A stretch of 64,000 nt of DNA from CAYMTR01 sp964393405 (lineage in GTDB: Bacteria > Bacteroidota > Bacteroidia > Bacteroidales > Prolixibacteraceae), in NCBI GenBank assembly GCA_964393405.1, contig CAYMTR010000011.1, forward strand, positions 21,235-85,234, given 5' to 3'. The notes under the pieces are model-generated. The model was not told where the DNA came from, made no database searches, and was given only the letters and a program-made list of their open reading frames with translations. A program made the position numbers and the translations under genes. Shown in pieces: positions 44,587-53,070 of this stretch (positions are counted from its first letter, which is position 1; each line of letters opens with the position of its first letter).

Positions 44587-45948
44587 ATGTCAAAAACTAA
44601 AACAATATTTGTTTGTCAATCATGTGGCGTTACTTTTCCTAAATGGGCAGGAAAGTGTTCATCATGTGGAGAGTGGAATTCATTAGTTGAAGAAATAGAA
44701 GTAACAGATAAGAAAAAAAAATCTTTTGGAAACGGACTAAATATTCTCGCTAAACCTTTGACTCTTTCTGAAATACCTACCGGAAAAACTGAAAGATTTT
44801 CTACGTGTAATGATGAGTTTGATCGTGTACTTGGTGGTGGGCTTGTTCCAGGGTCTGTAATATTACTTGGGGGAGAACCTGGTATTGGTAAATCAACACT
44901 TGCTCTTCAAACAGCACTTTCGCTTAACGAGAAACTAGTTCTTTACATAACCGGAGAGGAAAGTCTTGAACAGATTAAATTAAGGGCTACACGGTTGAAT
45001 TCCAAAAATGAGAATTGTCTTTTCTTGTGCGAGACTTCTCTTGAAAATATTCTTGCACAGATAGAAAATGTAAAACCAGATATTCTGATAATTGATTCTA
45101 TCCAAACTGTTAGTTCTGATATGATAGATTCCGGGGCAGGAAGTGTTTCTCAAATCAGAGAATGTACTGCCGGTATTATGCAAAGGGCAAAGTCAATGTC
45201 TGTTCCTGTTATTTTGATTGGGCATATTACTAAAGAAGGCAGTATTGCCGGACCAAAAGTACTCGAACATGTTGTTGATACTGTTCTTCAATTCGAAGGC
45301 GATCGGAATTATATGTACCGAATACTCAGAGCTAGCAAAAATCGTTTTGGTTCTACTAGCGAAATGGGAATTTTTGAAATGTTACATGATGGACTGCGAC
45401 AGGTTTCTAACCCATCAGAATTATTACTGAATACAGAGCACCAAAATCTTAGCGGAACGGCTGTTGCTGCTGCAATAGAAGGCGTAAGACCTTTTCTTAT
45501 TGAAGTGCAGGCATTGGTTAGCTCTGCTACTTATGGAAACCCGTTACGTTCTGCAACAGGCTTTGATTTGAGAAGGCTTAATATGCTACTTGCGGTTCTT
45601 GAAAAAAGAGCTGGTTTTAAACTAATAACTAAGGATGTTTACCTTAATATTGCGGGGGGAATAAAAATTGCCGATCCTGCTACTGACTTGGCTGTAATCT
45701 GCTCCGTTTTGTCATCAAATTTCGACATTGCAATAAATTCAGGAATATGTTTTGCCGGAGAAGTGGGTTTGACAGGAGAAGTTAGGTCTGTAAACAGAGT
45801 TGAACAAAGAATTGGGGAGGCAGAAAAATTGGGCTTCTCCGAAATTTATATCCCTTTCTCAAATAAAGGTATTGAAACCAAAAAAAGAAATATAAAGATC
45901 AATAGAGTCAGTAATGTAGCTGACACTTTAAGAGGTTTATTCAAATAA
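44587..45948 (+). CDS. radA: DNA repair protein RadA
   Basis: 453 residues. An N-terminal C4 zinc finger (C10, C13, C24, C27) precedes a RecA-like ATPase with Walker A GGEPGIGKST (95-104), the RadA-specific KNRFG motif (about 252-256), and a C-terminal Lon-protease-like P domain. RadA promotes branch migration in recombinational repair and transformation, as does ComM at 8970. It leads a four-gene run with DUF4296, the amidohydrolase-like gene and a radical SAM gene. The MSKTKTIFVCQSCG start is the family N-terminus. Confidence 0.97.
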   Translation: MSKTKTIFVCQSCGVTFPKWAGKCSSCGEWNSLVEEIEVTDKKKKSFGNGLNILAKPLTLSEIPTGKTERFSTCNDEFDRVLGGGLVPGSVILLGGEPGIGKSTLALQTALSLNEKLVLYITGEESLEQIKLRATRLNSKNENCLFLCETSLENILAQIENVKPDILIIDSIQTVSSDMIDSGAGSVSQIRECTAGIMQRAKSMSVPVILIGHITKEGSIAGPKVLEHVVDTVLQFEGDRNYMYRILRASKNRFGSTSEMGIFEMLHDGLRQVSNPSELLLNTEHQNLSGTAVAAAIEGVRPFLIEVQALVSSATYGNPLRSATGFDLRRLNMLLAVLEKRAGFKLITKDVYLNIAGGIKIADPATDLAVICSVLSSNFDIAINSGICFAGEVGLTGEVRSVNRVEQRIGEAEKLGFSEIYIPFSNKGIETKKRNIKINRVSNVADTLRGLFK

Positions 45949-45956
45949 TATTTAAA

Positions 45957-46316
45957 ATGAAGGGTTTATATTTAGTCTGCCTATTTTTATTTCTATTTTC
46001 CTTTGCTTGCAAAAGAGATCCGATACCTGCCGGGGCTATTGATAGGAATACATTTGTTAATGTACTGACAGATGTTCATTTAGCTGAAGGAATGTATGCT
46101 GAACGTTATCGGATTAAGCTCGATAGCTTGTCTGCTAAATCTAACTATCTGTCGGCTTTAAAAAAACATGGAGTTACAGAAGAAGAAATGGTGATTACAA
46201 CTCTTTATTATTCACGGCATCCTCGTGAGTATGATAAGATTTTCAGTGAAGTGCTGAGTAAAATAAGTATCTTGATTGAAGAAAACAATGCGACTGTTTC
46301 TAAAATAGAGAAATGA
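45957..46316 (+). CDS. DUF4296 lipoprotein
   Basis: 119 residues. A lipoprotein signal ends at Cys18 (FSFAC), then a helical DUF4296 domain containing the diagnostic VLTDVHLAEGMYAER (about 36-50) and TTLYYSRHPREYDKIFSEVL. The function of the family is unknown. It starts 8 bases after radA, and its TGA overlaps the next gene's ATG (ATGA), so the three genes are translationally linked. Confidence 0.88.
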   Translation: MKGLYLVCLFLFLFSFACKRDPIPAGAIDRNTFVNVLTDVHLAEGMYAERYRIKLDSLSAKSNYLSALKKHGVTEEEMVITTLYYSRHPREYDKIFSEVLSKISILIEENNATVSKIEK

Positions 46317-46984
46317 CTCTTAGGAAAATATCTGCTAATTACATCTATACAGGCAATGGTGAGGTTTTAATAAACAGTATTCTTTGTACTGAAAATGATG
46401 GAACTATTGTCGATATAATTAAAAATCAAGACTTTTCATATGAGAAAGAAGGGATTGAGTTTTATAACGGAATTATCTGCCCCGGATTTATTAACGCTTT
46501 TTGTAATTTGAAACCTTCCGGCTTAGGTCAAGCCCGACAAATAGAGCAATTAATGTTCAAAACAGGAATTATTGCTGCTGGCGATATTTCTGCAAATACA
46601 AATCAATTTTTCTTTAAAGATGAGGGGTTTATTTTTTTTAAAGACATTTCTCAATCGTATAAATTTAAAAGCTCAGATTTTGAAGGCGTTTATCTTATAA
46701 ATCATAACGGAATTAGTTTAAAATGTATTGGTTCAGGAATTGATTCAAATAACTCAAAACTTTCTCTTAAAGATATTATTCTGAATATTATTAATAATTA
46801 TGAGGAGGTTTTATTTGGTGATTTGATTCAATTTTTGTGTTTAAACGGAGCGGTTATATTGGGCATTGAAGATTGGGCTGGTTCTTTGGAAAAAGGCAAG
46901 AAGCCGGGGATTAATCTGATTAATGGGTTAAATCCTGTAAGCATGAAACATTCTTTGTCTATAATTGTTAAAAAACTTATCTAA
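46313..46984 (+). CDS. Degenerate, internally shortened amidohydrolase-family protein
   Basis: 223 residues where intact relatives have roughly 380-400. The N-terminal composite-domain segment (YNGIICPGFINA) and the C-terminal closing segment (GAVILGIEDWAGSLEKGKKPGINLI) are clearly those of cytosine-deaminase/aminodeoxyfutalosine-deaminase-like amidohydrolases. However, the metal-binding HxH after PGFINA reads F63-C-N65, and the middle of the TIM barrel with the other histidines is missing. The frame is intact and the gene overlaps DUF4296 by 4 bases, so it is translated. Enzymatic activity of the usual kind looks impossible. It may be a pseudoenzyme or decaying gene. Confidence 0.75.
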   Translation: MTLRKISANYIYTGNGEVLINSILCTENDGTIVDIIKNQDFSYEKEGIEFYNGIICPGFINAFCNLKPSGLGQARQIEQLMFKTGIIAAGDISANTNQFFFKDEGFIFFKDISQSYKFKSSDFEGVYLINHNGISLKCIGSGIDSNNSKLSLKDIILNIINNYEEVLFGDLIQFLCLNGAVILGIEDWAGSLEKGKKPGINLINGLNPVSMKHSLSIIVKKLI

Positions 46985-47008
46985 CTTGCTTCTCTTACTT
47001 TAATTATT

Positions 47009-47791
47009 ATGTCTACATTTTTGTTTAATAGCACTGTTTTTGGTCCTGTAAAGAGCAGGAGGCTTGGAGTTTCACTAGGGATCAATCTTTTACCCAACGA
47101 TTCAAAGTTGTGTTCTTTTGATTGTATTTATTGTGAATGTGGATGGAATCCTGATTTAAAGAAAATAAAATCTGTTTTACCAAATAGAATAGATGTAAAA
47201 AATATTCTCAGGGAGAAGCTTGAAAACATGGCAGATGCAGGTGAGCTACCTGATGTCATCACTTTTGCAGGTAATGGTGAGCCAACACTTCATCCTGATT
47301 TTAAAAATATTATTGACGACACTATTGAATTAAGAAACATATTTGCACCCCAAGCGAGGATTGCGGTTCTTTCCAATTCTACAATGCTCCATAAACAAAG
47401 TGTTGTGGAATCATTAAGAAAAGTTGATGATAATATTCTGAAACTTGACTCAGCAATTCTTCCTACCCTTGAAGTAATGAATAAACCAGGGAAAGGGTTT
47501 AATTTCAATTCAATGATTGATAATTTAATAAGTTTTAATGGTGAACTTATTATTCAAACCATGTTTCTTAGAGGAACTTATAACGAAAAGCCTTTCGACA
47601 ATACAACAGATGAAGAAGTTTCAGCATTGATTCAAGTGCTTTCAAAAATTAAGCCGCGCAAATTAATGGTCTATACAATTGAAAGAGACACACCTCTGAA
47701 TACCTTGGTTAAAATAAGTATTCAGGAATTAAATCTTATTGCCGAAACTTTCAGAAATCAGTTGAGTATTGAAGTAATGGTCAATGGATAA
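47009..47791 (+). CDS. Radical SAM protein (COG0731-like)
   Basis: 260 residues. The N-terminal FGPVKSRRLGVSLGINLLP leads to the iron-sulfur motif C35-x3-C39-x2-C42 (CSFDCIYC). The SAM-binding TFAGNGEPTLHP (GGEP-type) segment and LDS segments follow. This arrangement is that of the COG0731 Fe-S oxidoreductases related to the wyosine-synthesis enzyme TYW1, but the product is unknown for bacterial members. It is last in the radA run, 24 bases after the amidohydrolase-like gene, and converges on the GH31-like gene. Confidence 0.88.
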   Translation: MSTFLFNSTVFGPVKSRRLGVSLGINLLPNDSKLCSFDCIYCECGWNPDLKKIKSVLPNRIDVKNILREKLENMADAGELPDVITFAGNGEPTLHPDFKNIIDDTIELRNIFAPQARIAVLSNSTMLHKQSVVESLRKVDDNILKLDSAILPTLEVMNKPGKGFNFNSMIDNLISFNGELIIQTMFLRGTYNEKPFDNTTDEEVSALIQVLSKIKPRKLMVYTIERDTPLNTLVKISIQELNLIAETFRNQLSIEVMVNG

Positions 47792-47806
47792 ATTATCTTC
47801 TCGATA

Positions 47807-49786
47807 TCACAATAATTTTACTTTTATCTTTTTCCCTTTATATTGAATATCCTGACATATCTCTGCCGGCTTGATTCCATATCCGTTAGTTTCTGACACT
47901 ACCACAATTTTAAATACCCTGTTAGCAATCATTCCGTCATATGAGCCTTCTATGTTGTTAATTGTGATGGATTTGTCCTTCTCTGAGTATTTGAATTCAA
48001 TTCTTGAATATTTTTTATTTAAATATTCGTGACCATCATTATTGTCTTCATAAAGAACAAATGAAGCATCTACTCCAGGATATATCCTGATTTCCATTGG
48101 TGCAGCAAGGCTATCATTTGTGTTGCTTCCTATTGTTCCAAAAGGAATTATTGATCCTGATTTGACGAATAAAGGTATATGATCAAGAGTGACTTCTGCT
48201 TTCAAGTCTGTATTTCCAATATGACTTTTCCCTGTCCAGAAATCATACCAGTTGTTTCCTTCCGGGAGATAAACATCTATTTGTTTGGCTCCGGGATCTG
48301 AAACCGGACATACCATTAAAGACATGCCTAGCAAGTATTGTGAATCAATGTCGTGAGTCCTTTCAACTTTTTGGTAATCGAATAGTAAAGATCTCATAAA
48401 TGTTCTGCCTTCGAAAACAACACTGCTCGCAGAAGAATAAATGTATGGCATTATGTGATACCTAAGCTTAATGGCATTTAAAATGGCATTGAATTCAACT
48501 CCTGATGGATCGAAATTTAATATATCCCTATCGGGTTTTGTCCCTCTGAAAACAGGAGTTAAAGCTGAAAACTGATACCAGCGTACCATCAGCTCATTAA
48601 AAGTTGGCAGATTAATTTCACTCTTTTGAAGGCTTCCTCCTAAGTTTGAACTCCAATAAGGTTGACCTGACAGAGAAAGGTTTATTCCTGCTGAAACTTG
48701 GCTTTTTAATGTTTCCCAACTTGTTGGTATATCTCCCGCTACAATAAAAGTTCCATATTTTTGAATCCCTGGGAAGTTAGTATGAGTTGGAATACACAAA
48801 CGCCTGTTAATTGAAGAGGTTACTTCAGTATATCTGTTTTTTAACTGTGAATATGCAAGGGCGCATCCTAATCGGTTTTTTGTGAAAACTGCGTTTTCTG
48901 TAATGGAATTCTCTTCTTCAATGAATTTATAATCTTCAGTTGTTTTGTTTTCTACGGGAACTCCCGCTTTTTTCAACATTTCTACGCGTTCATTCAATGA
49001 AGCCTCACTTGAAAAATTTCCTAGATAAAGCCAATGTCCAAAGGCCCAGCGTGGAAGCATCGGTACACTACCTGTAAGCGTTCTAATTTCTGAAATTATT
49101 TCGCCCCATTCAGGTCCATAAACAAAAAAGTATTGAATTTCATCTGCAACGTCAGAAGAGATTTCTAATCCTGCTTTTGTGTCTGAAAAATCTGTAAGTG
49201 AATAGTTGTCCCAAATGAGTGCATACCCTTTCTCAGAAAATATTATTGGAGATGCAATCTTACTTGTTGTTTGTTCATGCTTGAAGGACTGGTTTCTGAT
49301 ATTATATCTTTTTGACTTATCATCCTGTCCAAATCCATAAATATTCTCATGAAAATTAAGAAAATATTTTTGTTTGATTTTATACTCTCCATCTTCAGTG
49401 TTGGATGGTTCAAACATTCTATCAGATTCTATTAACAGCTTATTACCTTCTCTATTGAATATTCTTACTAATCCATCTTCCTGTACACTTATTAAAAGTT
49501 TTTTAGAAGTTATCTCTATGTTGTTTTGGGCATAGTTTACTTTAAACTTTACTGTTTCGGGTTTTGAAGAAGGAATTAAACTTTCAAATGATGATATATT
49601 CACCTTCATTCCCGAAATGATTTTAACGATGTTGTCAGACCACATTTCAACTCTGAGTACTCTCGATTTTACCCCTTTCCCTTCAAGTTCTACAACTACG
49701 TTGTTACCTTCTATTCTGTATGCCGATCGTGCAAATACAGATGTCGAAATTGTAACAAATACTATAAGCCAATATAAAGTCTTCAT
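47807..49786 (-). CDS. GH31-family protein lacking the nucleophile region (probable pseudoenzyme)
   Basis: 659 residues. Signal peptide at 1-19. The GH31 N-terminal galactose-mutarotase-like domain (20-240) is complete, including NIYGFGQDD and PRWAFG (245-250). The barrel then jumps from GVPVEN (275-280) to a segment matching the late barrel (RRLCIPTHTNFPGIQKYG..VAGDIPTSWETL, about 328-360). The intervening 100-150 residues with the WxD nucleophile motif are absent. The acid/base Asp (GD, 352) remains, but the following DIGGF reads NLGGS and the R-x-HG motif reads RGTK. The C-terminal GH31 beta domains are intact. Alpha-glucosidase or xylosidase ancestry is clear; activity is doubtful. Confidence 0.8.
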   Translation of the reverse strand: MKTLYWLIVFVTISTSVFARSAYRIEGNNVVVELEGKGVKSRVLRVEMWSDNIVKIISGMKVNISSFESLIPSSKPETVKFKVNYAQNNIEITSKKLLISVQEDGLVRIFNREGNKLLIESDRMFEPSNTEDGEYKIKQKYFLNFHENIYGFGQDDKSKRYNIRNQSFKHEQTTSKIASPIIFSEKGYALIWDNYSLTDFSDTKAGLEISSDVADEIQYFFVYGPEWGEIISEIRTLTGSVPMLPRWAFGHWLYLGNFSSEASLNERVEMLKKAGVPVENKTTEDYKFIEEENSITENAVFTKNRLGCALAYSQLKNRYTEVTSSINRRLCIPTHTNFPGIQKYGTFIVAGDIPTSWETLKSQVSAGINLSLSGQPYWSSNLGGSLQKSEINLPTFNELMVRWYQFSALTPVFRGTKPDRDILNFDPSGVEFNAILNAIKLRYHIMPYIYSSASSVVFEGRTFMRSLLFDYQKVERTHDIDSQYLLGMSLMVCPVSDPGAKQIDVYLPEGNNWYDFWTGKSHIGNTDLKAEVTLDHIPLFVKSGSIIPFGTIGSNTNDSLAAPMEIRIYPGVDASFVLYEDNNDGHEYLNKKYSRIEFKYSEKDKSITINNIEGSYDGMIANRVFKIVVVSETNGYGIKPAEICQDIQYKGKKIKVKLL

Positions 49787-49903
49787 TTGAGTAAAGTTTA
49801 ATTCTTATTTATAAATGGTTCCCCGTATATTTTTACAAGATAATGTATTCCTCAAATCTCACGCCAAATTTTATTCCTAAAATAGTAAATTTTTTAGTTC
49901 AAA

Positions 49904-49941
49904 AAAAAAGCTTGTACCGACTAATCAGTACAAGCTTTTTT
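49904..49941 (-). terminator. Intrinsic terminator after infB
   Basis: A 14-bp stem (49904-49917 with 49928-49941; AAGCTTGTAC core) with a 10-base loop and T-tracts on both strands. It lies 19 bases after the infB stop. Confidence 0.85.
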
Positions 49942-49960
49942 ATTTGAAAGCTAAATAAGC

Positions 49961-52900
49961 TTAAAGTTTTTTAGCAACCTCCACTTCTCTAAATGATTCT
50001 ATAAGGTCACCTTGCTTGATATCGTTGAAGTTAGCAACATTCATACCACATTCGTATCCGTGGGTTACTTCCCTTACATCATCTTTAAAACGTTTGAGTG
50101 AGCCAAGTTCTCCGGTGTAAATTACAATGCCATCACGGATAACCCTGATTTTATTGTTTCGGATTATTTTCCCGTCACGAACAATACATCCGGCAACTGT
50201 TCCAACTTTTGTAATTTTGAACGCTTCCTGTATTTCTGCCGTTCCAAGTATCTCTTCTTTTATTTCAGGAGATAACATACCCTCCATTGCAGCTCTAATC
50301 TCTTCAATCGCATCATAAATGATTGAATACAACCGGATATCAATTTCTTCTTGCTCTGCAAGTCTTCTTGCAGCTAAGGAAGGGCGAACCTGGAATCCTA
50401 AAATTATCGCGTCTGAAGCAGATGCAAGCATTACATCAGATTCTGATATCTGTCCAACAGCTTTGTGTTTTACGTTAACCTGTATTTCTTGTGTTGAAAG
50501 CTTGATCAGTGAATCTGACAATGCTTCAATTGAACCGTCAACATCTCCTTTGACAATTACATTCAATTCCTGGAAATTGCCAATTGCAATTCGTCTTCCA
50601 ATTTCATCAAGCGTAATATGTTTTTGTGTACGCATACCCTGCTCACGTTGCAATTGCTCCCTTTTGTTTGCAATCTGACGTGCTTCACGTTCACTTGCCA
50701 TTACATTAAATTTGTCACCGGCTTGTGGGGCTCCGTTCAAACCAAGCACTAATGCAGGTTCTGCAGGTTTCGCTTCGCTGATCCTTTGATTCCTTTCGTT
50801 GAACATTGCTTTTACGTGTCCCATATGCGGTCCGGCAAGTATTACATCTCCTTCCCTTAAAGTTCCGTTCTGTACTAATACTGTGGCAACATATCCACGA
50901 CCACGATCAAGCGACGATTCTATTACATTACCAATAGCCCTCTTGTTCGGATTTGCCTTTAATTCCAGCATCTCAGCTTCAAGTAGTACCTTTTCGAGTA
51001 ATTCTTCAACTCCTAAGCCAGATTTGGCTGAAATATCATGAGATTGGTATTTTCCTCCCCATTCTTCAACGAGATAGTTCATCTGTGCCAATCTTTCTTT
51101 GATAGCCTCAGGATTAGCCCCCGGCTTGTCTATCTTATTTATTGCAAATACTATCGGAACACCTGCTGCTGCAGCGTGATTGATTGCTTCAACAGTTTGT
51201 GGCATGACATTGTCATCAGCTGCAACAATTATTATTGCAATATCTGTTACTTGAGCACCTCTGGCACGCATTGCTGTAAATGCTTCGTGACCGGGAGTGT
51301 CAAGGAAAGTAATTTTTCTGCCGTCCGATAATTCTACGTTATATGCTCCTATATGTTGTGTTATTCCTCCTGCCTCACCTGCAATTACATTTGAACTCCT
51401 AATATAATCAAGCAAAGATGTTTTTCCGTGGTCAACGTGCCCCATTACAGTTACTATTGGTGGACGGTGAACCAAATCTTCAGCTACATCTGAATCGTCT
51501 TCAATAGCCTGCATTACGTCGGCACTGATAAACTCTACCTTAAAGCCAAATTCTTCTGCTACTATCGACATTGTTTCGGCATCAAGCCTTTGGTTTATTG
51601 ACACAAATAGTCCTAACGACATACATGTTGAAATAACCTGAGTAGCAGTAACATTCATCATATTGGCCAACTCATTTACAGAAACAAATTCCGTAATTTT
51701 AATTGTACTTTGATTTTCTTGTGCTACAGCTTCTTCGTGAGCAAGTCTTTCACTGAAAGCAGCTCTTTTCTCACGACGGTATTTTGATCCTTTAGATTTA
51801 CTCTTTGTTGTTAAACGAGCTAATGTATCCTTTACTTGTTTTGATACATCTACTTCAGAAACTTCCTGATGTACCGGTCTTTTCCTGTTTCTTTGTTGTG
51901 GCTGAAATTTTGGCACACCCTTTTTAGCAGCAAATGCATCTTTCTTCTCGCCTGTAGCTGCAGGAGGTGTGGTATTCGTATTAATATCAACACGCTCTTT
52001 CTGTATTCTTTTTCTTTTCTTTTTCCTTGCAGCATCATCAAGCCTTGGAGGTCTGTTTTCTCTGTTATCAGGAGTATGTGGTTTGCCTTGTGCATCAGTA
52101 CCTGCAGGTTTGTCTGTTTTTGCTCCCGGTTCTGTTCTGCTTACTGTTGCTGCATAATCCTGCTTCTTCTGAACATCTCTAGCCTTACGCTCATCTTCCC
52201 TTTGCTTTTTAGATTTTTTAGGAGGACGTGTTCTCTGGTTAAGAGAATTCAAATCGATATGACCAACTACCTTAAGATCATTTTCAGCTTTTGGTACGTT
52301 GGTTAATATTTCGTTGTCATTGACTTTTACTGTTATTTCCTCTGCCTCTTTTTCAATGATAATCGGCTTAACCTCTTTCTTTTCTACAGGTTTTGGCTCT
52401 TCTTTAATCTGAGGCTTAATTGGTGTAGGCTGTTCTTGAGCCTTTGGTTTTTCTGGTTCAGGCAATTTTTGTTCAACCGGTTTTACAGGTTCTGCTTCTT
52501 TTTTCTCGATAGGCTTTTCAACAGGTTTTTCAACAGGCTTCTGTTCAGGAACAATGACAGGAGCAGGCTTTGGAGCTGGTTTTTTTTCAAGATCAATTTT
52601 TCCGACAACCTTGATTTCGCTTTTGGGAGTAAAAGTCTTTATTTCTTCGAACTCCTTTTCACGGGTAATTATTGGTGCTGTTTTCTTTGCACTATGATCA
52701 GTAATCATGAAAACATCATCGTCATCTTTTTCTTCAGATTGTTCTGAATCTGCTTCAAAAACATCATCGATGGTTAGTGTTTCATTTTTCTGATGGCGAT
52801 GTGTCCTTAAATTTAACTTTTCCGATTCCTTTTTAAGGTCAATGTCTTTACTGTATTCCTTTTGTAGTAAGGAGTATAGGTCATCATCGATCTTAGCATT

Positions 52901-53017
52901 TGGATTCGGATCGACTACATGGCCCTTCTTGTGCAAGAATTCAACCATTGTCTGAATGCCAACGTTGAACTCTCTTGCAATTTTTCCGAGTCGTTGTGTT
53001 CCTGTTCCTGATACCAT
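49961..53017 (-). CDS. infB: Translation initiation factor IF-2
   Basis: 1018 residues from the ATG at 53017. It begins with an IF2_N-type helix (RLGKIAREFNVGIQTMVEFLHKKG). A long Lys/Glu/Pro-rich linker with near-repeats (EKPVEKPVEKPIEKK) spans about 140-240, followed by basic stretches to about 420. A second IF2_N, the GTPase domain (GHVDHGKTS, DTPGHEAF, NKIDKP) and the C-terminal domains II-IV complete it. It places initiator tRNA on the ribosome. The frame also opens at a GTG (53074) that overlaps the nusA stop, but homologs start near the ATG at 53017. It is last in rimP-nusA-infB. Confidence 0.96.
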   Translation of the reverse strand: MVSGTGTQRLGKIAREFNVGIQTMVEFLHKKGHVVDPNPNAKIDDDLYSLLQKEYSKDIDLKKESEKLNLRTHRHQKNETLTIDDVFEADSEQSEEKDDDDVFMITDHSAKKTAPIITREKEFEEIKTFTPKSEIKVVGKIDLEKKPAPKPAPVIVPEQKPVEKPVEKPIEKKEAEPVKPVEQKLPEPEKPKAQEQPTPIKPQIKEEPKPVEKKEVKPIIIEKEAEEITVKVNDNEILTNVPKAENDLKVVGHIDLNSLNQRTRPPKKSKKQREDERKARDVQKKQDYAATVSRTEPGAKTDKPAGTDAQGKPHTPDNRENRPPRLDDAARKKKRKRIQKERVDINTNTTPPAATGEKKDAFAAKKGVPKFQPQQRNRKRPVHQEVSEVDVSKQVKDTLARLTTKSKSKGSKYRREKRAAFSERLAHEEAVAQENQSTIKITEFVSVNELANMMNVTATQVISTCMSLGLFVSINQRLDAETMSIVAEEFGFKVEFISADVMQAIEDDSDVAEDLVHRPPIVTVMGHVDHGKTSLLDYIRSSNVIAGEAGGITQHIGAYNVELSDGRKITFLDTPGHEAFTAMRARGAQVTDIAIIIVAADDNVMPQTVEAINHAAAAGVPIVFAINKIDKPGANPEAIKERLAQMNYLVEEWGGKYQSHDISAKSGLGVEELLEKVLLEAEMLELKANPNKRAIGNVIESSLDRGRGYVATVLVQNGTLREGDVILAGPHMGHVKAMFNERNQRISEAKPAEPALVLGLNGAPQAGDKFNVMASEREARQIANKREQLQREQGMRTQKHITLDEIGRRIAIGNFQELNVIVKGDVDGSIEALSDSLIKLSTQEIQVNVKHKAVGQISESDVMLASASDAIILGFQVRPSLAARRLAEQEEIDIRLYSIIYDAIEEIRAAMEGMLSPEIKEEILGTAEIQEAFKITKVGTVAGCIVRDGKIIRNNKIRVIRDGIVIYTGELGSLKRFKDDVREVTHGYECGMNVANFNDIKQGDLIESFREVEVAKKL

Positions 53018-53070
53018 ATTTAACTTTTCGAATATTTTTTTAAATTGACTGAACTTTGATTGATTAAACG

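Noticed and set aside
51869..52306. Open frame antisense to the Lys/Glu/Pro-rich part of infB (and several similar antisense frames over infB)
   Set aside because: It arises from the biased codon composition of the linker. The predicted peptide is Phe/Cys/Ser-rich with no family resemblance and no promoter.
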